DNA of 64,000 nucleotides. It comes from Cyanobium sp. FGCU6. Lineage in GTDB: Bacteria; Cyanobacteriota; Cyanobacteriia; PCC-6307; Cyanobiaceae. Made by a program: the position numbers and the translations under genes. Location of the stretch: NCBI GenBank assembly GCA_024958655.1, contig JANWUR010000012.1, forward strand, positions 1 through 64,000, written 5' to 3'. The stretch's first letter is position 1; every line of letters begins with the position of its first letter. This document shows, in pieces, positions 1 through 7,627 of the stretch. A model generated the notes under the pieces. It did not search any database. It was not told the DNA's origin and was given only the letters and a program-made list of their open reading frames with translations.

Positions 1-76
1 CTCTGATCAGGGCATTCGGGCCTCGGGTTTTACACCACGCAAAGGGACGCGGCCCAATCTACCCGATTGGAGTTCC

Positions 77-844
77 ATGATCAGTACTATATACGCTACA
101 TTTCTTCCCTTATCTGAGCTTGCTCTTTTTACGCCTGTCGGGCACATCTACGGCTGTTTGCGTACAGCAAATAACTCCTGGTCCGATATTCACCCTGGAT
201 ATAGATTTGTTAAAGCTGTTAATTGTCTTAATACAAGTGACTGGATCGAATCGATGGATCCCGATCAATGCAAGTTATTGCAGATTCGGATTTGCAATCG
301 TTTGGGGTGGAGTATGCCAGACCAATTTCTGCAGATTGGCGCAAGTTTACATCTTGAACAGGATTCATCAAGATATCTAGTGCGCCATAAATATGCGTGC
401 ACAGAAAGGCTGCGGAACTCGACTTATTGTTATGTTCATCTGCCTTCTGATTTTTACAGCAAGAAGGGTTGCCTATCTTTAGTAGAAAAGCATCTTGCCG
501 GTACTATTGATTTGGATGAGTCTTGCAAGCTCATGGATTATATGAGTTTATACCCTAGTGGGCAGCTTTCGCATATAGAGTTTGTGGACGAATATGGGCC
601 AGCTTTTCTTTTACTGCTTCCCTCTGGTAAAATGCTCTTGAAGAACGTGAGCGGTCTCCTTAGATTTTTCAGGCTAGCGCTTGCAGAGTCAGTCGCCACC
701 CTGGGGATCCCGAAGGCTAGAGATTTGTTTCCAAGGGAGCTCCAGCTCGAATGCTTTGATGACTTTACAACGTATGAAGATCTATTTGAAAGACTTGCCA
801 GTAATTGTCCTTGGCACCCTTGTAAGTTTTTCGAGCCTCAATAA
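77..844 (+). CDS. Hypothetical protein, AT-richer than the rest of the window
   Basis: I do not recognise this 255-residue protein. It starts at ATG and has no clear signal peptide or membrane helix; a short hydrophobic stretch lies near residues 187-200. It has several cysteines but no recognisable metal motif. Codon third positions are often A or T, clearly unlike the GC-rich genes from about 1200 onward, and it lies immediately left of a damaged insertion-sequence cluster. Both facts suggest horizontal acquisition. The protein-like composition and the length of the open frame in AT-richer DNA support a real gene, but its function is unknown. Confidence 0.6.
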   Translation: MISTIYATFLPLSELALFTPVGHIYGCLRTANNSWSDIHPGYRFVKAVNCLNTSDWIESMDPDQCKLLQIRICNRLGWSMPDQFLQIGASLHLEQDSSRYLVRHKYACTERLRNSTYCYVHLPSDFYSKKGCLSLVEKHLAGTIDLDESCKLMDYMSLYPSGQLSHIEFVDEYGPAFLLLLPSGKMLLKNVSGLLRFFRLALAESVATLGIPKARDLFPRELQLECFDDFTTYEDLFERLASNCPWHPCKFFEPQ

Positions 845-1213
845 ATCTTTTTCGTTGAGCAGGACCTCGGTAATCTCATTGACCTCGGCCGATCTGTTGT
901 CAAGCATTAGAAGTGACGTGCCGATAAGTGTTTGATTTGCCTGAAGGGAGCCATGGCTGTTGCATTTTCTTCATCAGGTGCTGCGGTGTGCGTGGGTTGG
1001 CAATTTAACCGACGTAGTTCTGGAACAGCTGCAACGGACTGATCATCGGTCTTTCGCTGCTGCGCTAGGAGGTTGTTGCCCGTAGCGCCGTCGCCGACGC
1101 CATTTCCTGCCGCTGTGCACTTTTCTTGTGCCAGCTGCAGTGGATCTTACCGGATTCATTGTTTCTGGAATGCCTGAGCAACCCTGCCATGCGCCTTGGC
1201 GGGGTTGCACCCC
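845..1213. other. Intergenic stretch flanking IS remnants
   Basis: This is about 370 bases between the orphan gene and the transposase remnant. I see no convincing coding frame, RNA gene or terminal inverted repeat here. The sequence probably includes the outer flank of the decayed insertion sequence whose transposase end begins at 1214. Confidence 0.4.
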
Positions 1214-1459
1214 TCACCCCATCGCTAACGCTTCCTGCAGCTTCTGTTTCTTGATGTAGCGCCACAATTTGTTCCGGTTGTGCGTCGTGCCCCAGAGCAG
1301 CCATTCACCATTCACCTTCTCCAGCCCGCGCAGCAGAAAGCGCCTTAGCCCTCGCCCTTCCTTGGCCTGACCAAATAACGGCTCCACGATCGTCTTGCGT
1401 CTGGCGTAGATCTCCTTTCCCTCCTTCTTGCGCAGCTTGCGGGCCATCCGTCCCCTGGC
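1214..1459 (-). pseudogene. 3' remnant of an IS1182/IS5-type DDE transposase
   Basis: Only the last 80 or so codons survive. They contain the characteristic C-terminal block of this transposase group, including RRKTIVEPLFGQAKEGRG followed by LRRFLLRGLEKV and a WLLWGTTHNRNKLWR-type stretch. The E in VEPLFGQ is the position expected for the last acidic residue of the DDE triad. Reading upstream (to higher coordinates), homology stops near 1459 and plus-strand IstA sequence begins within about 10 bases, so the first two catalytic aspartates are missing. The remnant cannot encode an active enzyme. The family assignment rests on recognising the C-terminal motif only. Confidence 0.75.
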
Positions 1460-1970
1460 ATCGAGATCCTTGGAGAGCCATCTGGAGTGGTGGAACCGCG
1501 AGATCGCTGATCTGCGCGTCCATGGCACCACCGGTGAGCGGCCGCTGGAGCGGTTCGAGCGAGCGGAGGCCTCGGCGCTGATGGCGCTGAACGGCAAGCC
1601 CTCGTATCTGGCGGAGCAGGAGTTCAGCCGCCGCGTCGCCAAGGACTGCTGCGTGCAGGTAGAGGGCAACTGGTACAGCGTGCCCGCCGCGCTGGTGCGC
1701 CAGAACGTGACGGTGCAGATCCGTGACCAGCAGGTGCTGATCCGCCAGGGCGGCCGGATCGTGGCGCGCCATCGCCGCCAGGCCGCCAACCAGCGCAGCC
1801 GGCAGGTGATCGCTGGCCACTGGGCCGGCCTGGTGCCGCAGCGGGCGATCGAGGCCGCCCAGAGCGAAAACGCGGGCATCGCTGAGGTGGTCGCGTTGGA
1901 TTCCGTGCGGCGCTCGTCGCTGGCGCGGCCCCTGAGCGACTACGCGGCCGTGGTGGCGGAGGTGGGCTGA
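1460..1970 (+). pseudogene. istA: 5'-truncated istA, IS21-family transposase fragment
   Basis: This is the C-terminal part of an IS21 IstA transposase. It includes the segment ending RVHGTTGERPLERF, typical of the end of the catalytic region, and the following beta-rich C-terminal domain. The N-terminal helix-turn-helix and the DDE core are absent because the sequence switches abruptly to the transposase remnant on the other strand near 1460. Its stop codon overlaps the ATG of istB by one base, the usual IS21 arrangement. The left end of the IS21 element is not visible, so the element has lost its left half. Confidence 0.8.
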
Positions 1971-2872
1971 TGGCACGCAGCAAACCAACGGCACCGGCAC
2001 CAGTGGCGCCTCCCTCCGGCCTCCGCGCGGCGGAGGCTGCCGACATCGCCATGTTGGTGGAGGAGCTCGACGCCATGCTCAGCCGCCTGCGGCTGGGGGC
2101 GATCCGTGAGCAGCTCGATGGGCTGCTGGAGGAGGCAGCCAAAAGACAGCTGAATCTGCGCGAGGCCCTCGCCTGGCTCTGCGCCGCTGAGGTGGCGAGC
2201 AAGGAGCAGCGGCGGCTGTCGATGGCCATGACGATCGCCCGCTTCCCGTTCGTGCGGACGCTGGAGGGCTTTGAGTTTGAGGCGCAGCCCTCGATCGATC
2301 CAGGGAAGATCCGTGATCTGGCCACCTGCCGCTGGGTCGCCAACGGCGACAACGTCGTGCTGCTGGGCCCACCGGGTGTGGGCAAGACGCACCTGGAGGT
2401 GGCGCTGGGCCGTGAGGCGGTGGCCCGGGGTTACACCGTGCAGTTCACCACCGCGATGGAGCTGCTGGGGTCGCTGGTGAAAGGGCAGCAGCAGGGGACG
2501 CTGGAGGTGCGGCTGGCGCAGTACAGCAAGCCGAAACTGCTGATCGTCGATGAGCTCGGCTATCTGCCGCTCGAACCCCAGGCGGGGCATCTGTTCTTCC
2601 AGCTGATCTCCCGCCGCTACGAGCAGGGCAGCGTGCTGATCAGCTCCAACCGGCCGGTGGAGGAATGGGACGAGGTGTTCGGTGATCAGGTGGTGGCGGC
2701 GGCGATCCTCGATCGCTTGATGCACCACAGCCATGTGGTGACGATCCGCGGCGACAGCTACCGGCTCAGGGAGAAGCGCAGATCCGGGCTGTTCCGCCCG
2801 CAGGCGGGCGGCTCCTGCTCGTCTGGCATCGGCGGCGTGCCGCCATCGACGCCAGCCAAGCAGGCCTCCTGA
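1970..2872 (+). CDS. istB: IstB, IS21-family transposition helper ATPase
   Basis: IstB is the AAA+ helper ATPase that assists IstA during IS21 transposition. The 300-residue protein has a Walker A motif GPPGVGKT near residue 130, a Walker B LLIVDELGY and a sensor-like SVLISSNRP, followed by the usual C-terminal SYRLREKRRSGLF. Length is near or slightly above the family norm, with a loose tail after about residue 275. It follows istA with a one-base overlap. The gene looks intact, but its partner istA is truncated, so the element is probably immobile unless helped in trans. Confidence 0.92.
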   Translation: MARSKPTAPAPVAPPSGLRAAEAADIAMLVEELDAMLSRLRLGAIREQLDGLLEEAAKRQLNLREALAWLCAAEVASKEQRRLSMAMTIARFPFVRTLEGFEFEAQPSIDPGKIRDLATCRWVANGDNVVLLGPPGVGKTHLEVALGREAVARGYTVQFTTAMELLGSLVKGQQQGTLEVRLAQYSKPKLLIVDELGYLPLEPQAGHLFFQLISRRYEQGSVLISSNRPVEEWDEVFGDQVVAAAILDRLMHHSHVVTIRGDSYRLREKRRSGLFRPQAGGSCSSGIGGVPPSTPAKQAS

Positions 2873-3010
2873 GGGGGAACAGCCACAACAGCCCCAACGC
2901 CAGCAACAACGGACGACCACCAACGCAACCCATCAGCGAAGCCATGAGCAGCAACAGGCATCACCGCCACCAGGGCGGAACCACTCCGACGACTGAGCCC
3001 CAAGACCGCT

Positions 3011-3043
3011 CCGGGGTGGCTCAGTTTTCAGTGTCGCTTGACA
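3011..3043. repeat. Right terminal end of the IS21-family element
   Basis: The sequence ends in GTGGCTCAGTTTTCAG followed by TGTCGCTTGACA, which matches the conserved outer end of IS21-type elements (TGTCAAGCGACA read inward). It lies about 140 bases after istB, as expected. I found no matching left copy upstream, consistent with loss of the left half. Confidence 0.7.
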
Positions 3044-3123
3044 TCGTGGCCTTTGATTCATTGATAGATCCGCTCAGCAGGGCCGTCAGTACGACAAACC
3101 GCCCCGATCGACAGCGTTGCCGC

Positions 3124-3789
3124 TCACCCCGCCAATTCCAGCCACCAGCCCGTGCCCACTCCCTCCACCATCCAGCGCCGCCCCCAGTTGCGCTCGGAGT
3201 AGCGCAGGCCCCTGCCGCTCCCAACCGCCGTTCGGACATAGCCCCCACCCACCAGGTCGGCTTCGCCGTTGGGGTCATGCATCAGCACCATCCGCCTGTC
3301 CGGATCCCAGCCAACCACCAGGCTCCAGTGCCCGCCGCCGCGCGGAGCGGTGACGGGGCCATGGTGGAGCCAACCCACCGGAATCGGAATCCCCAGCTGC
3401 AGCTGGGCGATCAGCTGCTCGATCCGCCCATCGGTGCGCAGTTCTGCCTGGATGCCGAGGCCCCGCAGGGTCTGGATCTGGGCGTTGGCGTTGGTGGTGT
3501 CGCCGTGGCGCTGCAGCCGGGCCAGGTAGCGGTCGTCCTGCTGGCCGCCGCCGGCCAGGCAGCCGGGCTTCAGGTAGGCAGCGGCCATGGCGCAGGTGGA
3601 GGAGAAGCACATCCGCAGCCCTTGGGCGGTGATGCTGTCGCGTTGGCAGAAGTAGGGCACTGCCAGCTGGATCGCTTTGCTGGAAACGGGGCGAACAGGG
3701 GTGAGGGGGGCAGGTATCGGAGCGGGGCTCGGGACCCCTGAGGGTTCCGGGCCAGCCGACCAAAGGGCGCGGATCGGCTGATTCCCCAT
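3124..3789 (-). CDS. C39-like (papain-fold) cysteine peptidase
   Basis: This is a predicted cysteine peptidase of the C39-like, bacteriocin-processing fold. The protein shows the catalytic cysteine region VPYFCQRDS..RMCFSSTCAM, a histidine in GGHWSLVVGWD and an aspartate in LMHDPNGEADL. The ATG at 3789 is preferred because residues before it in the same frame look non-coding; this gives about 221 residues. No signal peptide is obvious. The gene ends about 80 bases from the IS21 right end. Substrate and role are unknown; the family call comes from the C...H...D order. Confidence 0.72.
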   Translation of the reverse strand: MGNQPIRALWSAGPEPSGVPSPAPIPAPLTPVRPVSSKAIQLAVPYFCQRDSITAQGLRMCFSSTCAMAAAYLKPGCLAGGGQQDDRYLARLQRHGDTTNANAQIQTLRGLGIQAELRTDGRIEQLIAQLQLGIPIPVGWLHHGPVTAPRGGGHWSLVVGWDPDRRMVLMHDPNGEADLVGGGYVRTAVGSGRGLRYSERNWGRRWMVEGVGTGWWLELAG

Positions 3790-3839
3790 GGCGCGAACCC
3801 GCCCCGGAACCCTCAGAAGTACGACGCGCTGAGGCCGCG

Positions 3840-4271
3840 ATGGAATCCCGCCGGCTGGTGGTCTGGATCTCCGCCGGCATCCTGGGCTTCCAGGGCGGCA
3901 CCCTGACCCTCGATCTGATCGACTGCACCGTTCTCTCCTGGCTGTGGGTCGAACGCCATGGGCTGGAGTCGGTAGGGGTGCCACTGGCTTCCAGCCGCAG
4001 AGGTCGGGGTTCTGGTGCTCCGCAACCGGCCACAGGAGCGGAGGCCGAGGGGTCCGGGCCAGCCACCCTGGGCGCAGGGGATGAGCAGCGCCCCGACTCC
4101 CGCGTTTCAGCGGCGCCTCAAGACACGGGAGCCTCCCCGGTGGATCCGATGGGGGTGTTCTGCGAGCGGCCCCATGACCGGATCGATACCGCGGTCGGCC
4201 AGGGGCTCACGATCCTTGCCGGCCTGGCGCTGGGTGGGTCGGTGGGAAGCCGAGACAGGCTTGGGCCCTGA
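3840..4271 (+). CDS. Small hypothetical protein, possibly decayed
   Basis: The first 45 or so codons read like a real cyanobacterial gene: nearly every third base is G or C, and a hydrophobic stretch (VVWISAGILGF) sits at the N-terminus. After about 3990 the frame loses this pattern and becomes rich in Arg, Gly and Pro. From 4107 it overlaps the opposite-strand HTH gene. It may be a short gene whose true end was lost by a frameshift. Function is unknown and the 3' limit is doubtful. Confidence 0.35.
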   Translation: MESRRLVVWISAGILGFQGGTLTLDLIDCTVLSWLWVERHGLESVGVPLASSRRGRGSGAPQPATGAEAEGSGPATLGAGDEQRPDSRVSAAPQDTGASPVDPMGVFCERPHDRIDTAVGQGLTILAGLALGGSVGSRDRLGP

Positions 4272-4565
4272 TGCCGGGTGCTTCCCAGCCTCAGAGATCT
4301 GTTCCAGGCCCCGACACGTCGAGAAGGAGGACTGATGAGGGGCAATCTCCAGATGGCCTGGGTGCCTTGCGCAGGCCTCGTTCATCGCCTCCTCGCACCG
4401 CTGCAGGTGATACAGCAGCGGACTGTTGGGGTTGGGGAATTTCCTGCGGAAGTGATGACCAGGCTTGAGCAAGCCTGCGGCTCTCCAGCGATGCAGGGTG
4501 CGTTCACTGATGCCGAGACAGTCCGCAGCATGGCGCTGCATGGCCCAGAGCGAGGAAGGGGACAT
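4107..4565 (-). CDS. Helix-turn-helix protein, MerR-like N-terminus
   Basis: The N-terminal part contains ADCLGISERTLHRWRAAGLL, a helix-turn-helix of the MerR/excisionase kind, followed by a basic segment (PGHHFRRKFPNPNSP) and a short helix with cysteines. This suggests a small DNA-binding protein, about 152 residues from the ATG at 4565. The C-terminal half is low in recognisable structure and overlaps a weak frame on the plus strand. Target and role are unknown. No operon partner is evident; tRNA-Pro lies about 195 bases beyond its start. Confidence 0.65.
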   Translation of the reverse strand: MSPSSLWAMQRHAADCLGISERTLHRWRAAGLLKPGHHFRRKFPNPNSPLLYHLQRCEEAMNEACARHPGHLEIAPHQSSFSTCRGLEQISEAGKHPASGPKPVSASHRPTQRQAGKDREPLADRGIDPVMGPLAEHPHRIHRGGSRVLRRR

Positions 4566-4760
4566 GGCTGATCGATCCGGTGACGACGAGAAGCCCTTGA
4601 GGGCTTGCTGCGACCTGCGAGTCCGATCGGTGGGACTGATCTGCTTCGCCGCCGCCAGGGAGGCTACCCATGCCAGCTCCGGTCAGGTCTGGACAGCCGC
4701 TGCCATGTTTTTAGAGCCCGTTTTGAGCCCGCCTCTGTCGGCCAATCCCTGAGAAGTCAA

Positions 4761-4834
4761 TCGGGGCGACAGGATTCGAACCTGCGACCTAGTGCTCCCA
4801 AAGCACCCGCGCTACCAAGCTGCGCCACGCCCCG
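4761..4834 (-). tRNA. trnP-TGG: tRNA-Pro (anticodon TGG)
   Basis: On the minus strand a complete cloverleaf can be drawn. The acceptor stem CGGGGCG pairs with CGCCCCG, the D-arm contains AGCTTGGTAGC, the anticodon loop is CTTTGGGAG with anticodon TGG, and the T-arm contains GGTTCGAATCC with discriminator A. The length is 74 nt. No CCA is encoded. Confidence 0.95.
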
Positions 4835-4856
4835 TTGGCTGAAGTGTACGTGGCGA

Positions 4857-5018
4857 TCAGGGGGAGCTGGAGAGCGCCTGAGCCGGGGGTAGTCCGGGGA
4901 GAGTGGTGGTGGGAGTGCTGGCTGGACGGTGCGCCGGCAGGTTCGCCACCAGGAGTAGAAACCCGAGGCTGCTGAGCAGGGCCAGAAGGATGGAACGTGT
5001 ACTGGATCCGGGGCCCAC
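4857..5018 (-). CDS. Possible small membrane protein
   Basis: This is a 53-codon frame with one strongly hydrophobic helix (SILLALLSSLGFLLLV) followed by a Pro/Thr-rich tail. A GTG start at 5018 is preceded by purine-rich GAGGAAG-type sequence. A longer frame extends to 5120 without a better signal. Function is unknown, and the evidence is only the hydrophobic pattern and a plausible ribosome-binding site. Confidence 0.35.
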   Translation of the reverse strand: MGPGSSTRSILLALLSSLGFLLLVANLPAHRPASTPTTTLPGLPPAQALSSSP

Positions 5019-5186
5019 GTCCTTTACTTCCTCAGCCAATGCAGGGAGCTTAAGCCTGAATGATGCATGAGGATGCCGCGCAGTTGCGGAAATGCTGATG
5101 CAAGGAACCGCTGACTTCACGACTTTTGTCGTGGCCTGGACGCCTGATCACGCTTACAACTTTCTTGCCGCTGGAATCTGCGGGCC

Positions 5187-5423
5187 ATGGCCGTTCATAC
5201 AGTCCGTGTGGAAGGAGGTCCTGCCTTCCCATGCCCCGACGATCGGCCGATCCTTTTTGTGGCCTGGGAGCAGGGCGTGATGCTGCCCTTTTCCTGCCGG
5301 GTGGGCGGCTGCGGGCGCTGCAGTGCCCGCGTGGTTTGTGGCCGGGTTGAGCCCTCCGCGGCGGAGGTGGCACGGTTGTGCAGCACCTATGCCTTGAGCG
5401 ACTGCACGATTGCCCTGGCCTGA
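5187..5423 (+). CDS. [2Fe-2S] ferredoxin-like protein
   Basis: This is a 78-residue plant-type ferredoxin-like protein. The cluster-binding pattern is visible as SCRVGGCGRCS (C-x5-C-x2-C) with a fourth cysteine in ARLCSTYALSDCTI near the end. It would act as a soluble one-electron carrier. It is shorter than photosynthetic PetF (about 97 residues), ending just after the last strand. A GGAGG sequence lies 7-8 bases before some upstream frames, but ATG 5187 begins the recognisable fold. The partner enzyme is unknown. It is convergent with sepF, with about 25 bases between. Confidence 0.85.
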   Translation: MAVHTVRVEGGPAFPCPDDRPILFVAWEQGVMLPFSCRVGGCGRCSARVVCGRVEPSAAEVARLCSTYALSDCTIALA

Positions 5424-5448
5424 TCCCACCGCTCGGGGCGCTGCGCGG

Positions 5449-5838
5449 TTAACCGGCCGTCTCCCCCTCATCGCGGTTGATCGCCACCAGGGCCGGGGCG
5501 AACAGGAACACAGTGTCGCCCAGCCGCTCCGACTGCCCGTCCATCGCGAAGACGCCACCGGACACGAAATCGATCGTGCGCTGGGCCTCTTCGGGATCCA
5601 TCTCTCCCAGATGCAGCACCACGGTGCGCTGTTGCTGCACCGCCTGCACCGCCGTCATGGCGTCCTCGTAGCGGGTGGGGTGCATCACCACCACCTCGGG
5701 TTGCCAGTTGCCGAAGGGGGTCTCCATGGCCGGGGCGATGCTGCCTCGAAGGGCGGGGCCCCAGTCTGCCTGGCGTGGGCGTCGGCCCCCGTCGCGCCTG
5801 GCATGCAGCCGATTCACCGCTAGTGTTGAAATCAACAC
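5449..5838 (-). CDS. sepF: SepF-domain cell division protein, short form
   Basis: The C-terminal 90 residues are a clear SepF domain: EVVVMHPTRYEDAM, VVLHLGEMDPEEAQRTIDFVSGG and FAMDGQSERLGDTVFLFAP. SepF binds FtsZ and helps tether the divisome to the membrane. The usual cyanobacterial protein is about 180-200 residues with an N-terminal membrane-binding amphipathic helix and an acidic linker. Here the frame opens only at a GTG at 5838, giving 129 residues with an Arg-rich N-terminus, and an internal ATG at 5727 would leave just the domain. The membrane anchor is therefore missing or unrecognised. The start is uncertain. Confidence 0.82.
   Translation of the reverse strand: MLISTLAVNRLHARRDGGRRPRQADWGPALRGSIAPAMETPFGNWQPEVVVMHPTRYEDAMTAVQAVQQQRTVVLHLGEMDPEEAQRTIDFVSGGVFAMDGQSERLGDTVFLFAPALVAINRDEGETAG
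5823..5838. promoter_or_regulatory. Perfect inverted repeat, operator-like
   Basis: GTGTTGA and TCAACAC form a perfect dyad separated by AA. It lies at the extreme 5' end of the sepF frame and 8 bases before the ATG of a small plus-strand frame. This position fits a repressor site in a divergent promoter. No binding protein can be named. Confidence 0.4.
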
Positions 5839-5846
5839 ATGTGGTG

Positions 5847-6038
5847 ATGGCGATGGCTGATCAACGGGACAGGCCCGCCTGCGTCTCCGGTTTCGAAGAC
5901 GTTGACAGCACCAGCCTGAAGTGGGGTTCCAACGGGGATCTCGCCGCCCTGGATCTGCACCGCATCCTGGCCAGGCTCTGCGTGCATGATCCCCAGGCCT
6001 GCGGGGGACTTGAGGAGGGCGGGCTGCCGTCGACCTGA
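5847..6038 (+). CDS. Small hypothetical protein
   Basis: This frame of 63 codons (ATG at 5847, alternative 5853) is divergent from sepF and ends 8 bases before the convergent end of ridA. The product is acidic with no recognised domain; it includes DSTSLKWGSNGDLAALDLHRIL. It fits an otherwise empty gap and has a reasonable composition, but nothing beyond that supports expression. Confidence 0.35.
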   Translation: MAMADQRDRPACVSGFEDVDSTSLKWGSNGDLAALDLHRILARLCVHDPQACGGLEEGGLPST

Positions 6039-6045
6039 CAGGCGC

Positions 6046-6438
6046 TCAGCTCACCAGGGCGATGGCATCAATCTCCACCCGCGCCCCTCTGGGCAGCGCA
6101 GCCACCTGCACGCAGGCCCGGGCCGGGGCGACCGCGCCATCAAACAGTTCGGCATAGAGCGCGTTCACAAGGGCGAAATCGGCCAGGTCGACCAGAAACA
6201 CCGTGGTGCGGACCACCTGGGTGGGGCTCGCCCCTCCCGCGGCCAGCACGGCCTGGAGGTTGGCCAGCACCTGGCGGGTCTCGGCTTCCACGTCGCCGGC
6301 GCCCACCATCGCCCCACTTGCGGGATCCAGGGCGATCTGGCCGGAGCAATAGAGCACCCCACCGGCTTTCACCGCCTGGTTGTAAGGGCCGACGGGAGCT
6401 GGCGCGGCGTCGGTGCGGACGGCTTCGGCAGCGCTCAT
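6046..6438 (-). CDS. ridA: RidA family enamine/imine deaminase
   Basis: RidA hydrolyses reactive enamine/imine intermediates released by PLP enzymes to ketoacid and ammonia. The family landmarks are present: PVGPYNQAVKAG near the start, SGQIALDP, a VLANLQAVL helix, VVRTTVFLVDLADF, and the C-terminal RACVQVAALPRGARVEIDAIA with the conserved arginine. The ATG at 6438 gives 130 residues, normal for the family; codons further upstream in frame lie over the divergent ABC gene. The intergenic space to that gene is under 30 bases. Confidence 0.93.
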   Translation of the reverse strand: MSAAEAVRTDAAPAPVGPYNQAVKAGGVLYCSGQIALDPASGAMVGAGDVEAETRQVLANLQAVLAAGGASPTQVVRTTVFLVDLADFALVNALYAELFDGAVAPARACVQVAALPRGARVEIDAIALVS

Positions 6439-6466
6439 GCCACAGGGGAGAATGAAATCTGAGCCT

Positions 6467-7627
6467 ATGGCCTGCCCTGCGCCCGTGACCGCGCTTCCCA
6501 CCGCGACAAGCGGACTCCCCGTCCCTGCCCTCGCTTCACCGTCCGAGCGGGTGGACCACCTCCGGCTCACCGATCTCTGGCATCGCTATGGCGGCGCTGC
6601 CACCGGCGCCTGGACCCTGCGTGGCATCGATCTGCGCCTGGCACCGGGAGAACTCGTGGGATTGCTGGGTCCTTCCGGCTGCGGCAAGACCACCCTGTTG
6701 CGCTTGATCGCCGGCTTCGAGCAGCCGGTTCGTGGCGAGGTGGCGATCGACGGCAGGCTGGTGGCCGGTTCGGGGCGCTGGCTGGAGCCCGAGCGCCGGG
6801 GCGTGGGGATGGTCTTCCAGGACTACGCCCTGTTCCCCCATCTCGATGCCTGGACCAATGCCTGCTTCGGCCTGCGCCGGGGGCAGGATCCGGCCCGTGC
6901 CTCCTGGCTCATGGACCTGCTGGGCCTGGCCGGGCTGGAGCGTCGCTATCCGCATGAGCTCTCGGGCGGCCAGCGCCAGCGGCTCGCCCTCGCCCGCGCC
7001 CTTGCGCCCGGGCCGGCGCTGGTTCTGCTCGACGAACCGTTCTCCAACCTCGACGTGGAGGTGCGCCTCCGGCTCCGCAGCGAACTGCCGGAGGTGCTCG
7101 CCCGCTGCGGCGCCGGCGGCCTGCTGGTGACCCACGATCCGGAGGAGGCCCTGGCCATCTGCGATCGGGTGGGCGTGCTGCGGGAAGGGGTGCTGCATCA
7201 GTGCGCCCCGCCTCGCGAGTTGATCCATCGGCCTGCCACGGCCTTCGTGGGCCGCTTCCTGCTGCAGGGCAACCTCCTGCCCGCCCAGCGCGACGGCGAG
7301 ATCGTCTCCACGCCCCTGGGCCGGCTGGCCGTCACCGGAGTGGCCGGCGATCCGCCGCTGGAGGCCGTCGCAGGCGATCCGCCGGAGGTGATGGTGGGCG
7401 ATCAGGCTGTGGTGTTCGAGCCCGATCCCGATGGCGCGGCCGCGGTCTGCGGCAGGGAGTTCCTCGGCCGGGACTGGCGTTACCGCCTTCGCCTCGCCGA
7501 CCTGCACCTGCACCTGCGGCTGCCCTTGGAGATCGACCTGCCGAGTGGCCAGCGTGGGCACCTGCGCCTGCGGTCCGGCGCATCCGCCCGTCTGTTCCCC
7601 TGTGGTCGGCCGCTGGTGGCGCTCTAG
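6467..7627 (+). CDS. futC: Iron(III)-type ABC transporter ATPase (FbpC/FutC-like)
   Basis: This is an ATP-binding subunit of an ABC importer, most like the ferric-iron FbpC/FutC group. Walker A is GPSGCGKTT, the Q-loop is VFQDYALFPH, the signature is LSGGQRQRLALARAL and Walker B is LVLLDEPFSNLD, followed by the H-loop VTHDPEEA. A C-terminal TOBE-like domain (about residues 250-386) follows. ATG 6467 is chosen; ATG 6452 sits only one base after GGGGAG and is less likely. No permease or binding protein lies nearby, so the transporter is split in the genome. Substrate is inferred from family similarity only. Its stop overlaps the convergent phosphatase stop by four bases. Confidence 0.82.
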   Translation: MACPAPVTALPTATSGLPVPALASPSERVDHLRLTDLWHRYGGAATGAWTLRGIDLRLAPGELVGLLGPSGCGKTTLLRLIAGFEQPVRGEVAIDGRLVAGSGRWLEPERRGVGMVFQDYALFPHLDAWTNACFGLRRGQDPARASWLMDLLGLAGLERRYPHELSGGQRQRLALARALAPGPALVLLDEPFSNLDVEVRLRLRSELPEVLARCGAGGLLVTHDPEEALAICDRVGVLREGVLHQCAPPRELIHRPATAFVGRFLLQGNLLPAQRDGEIVSTPLGRLAVTGVAGDPPLEAVAGDPPEVMVGDQAVVFEPDPDGAAAVCGREFLGRDWRYRLRLADLHLHLRLPLEIDLPSGQRGHLRLRSGASARLFPCGRPLVAL

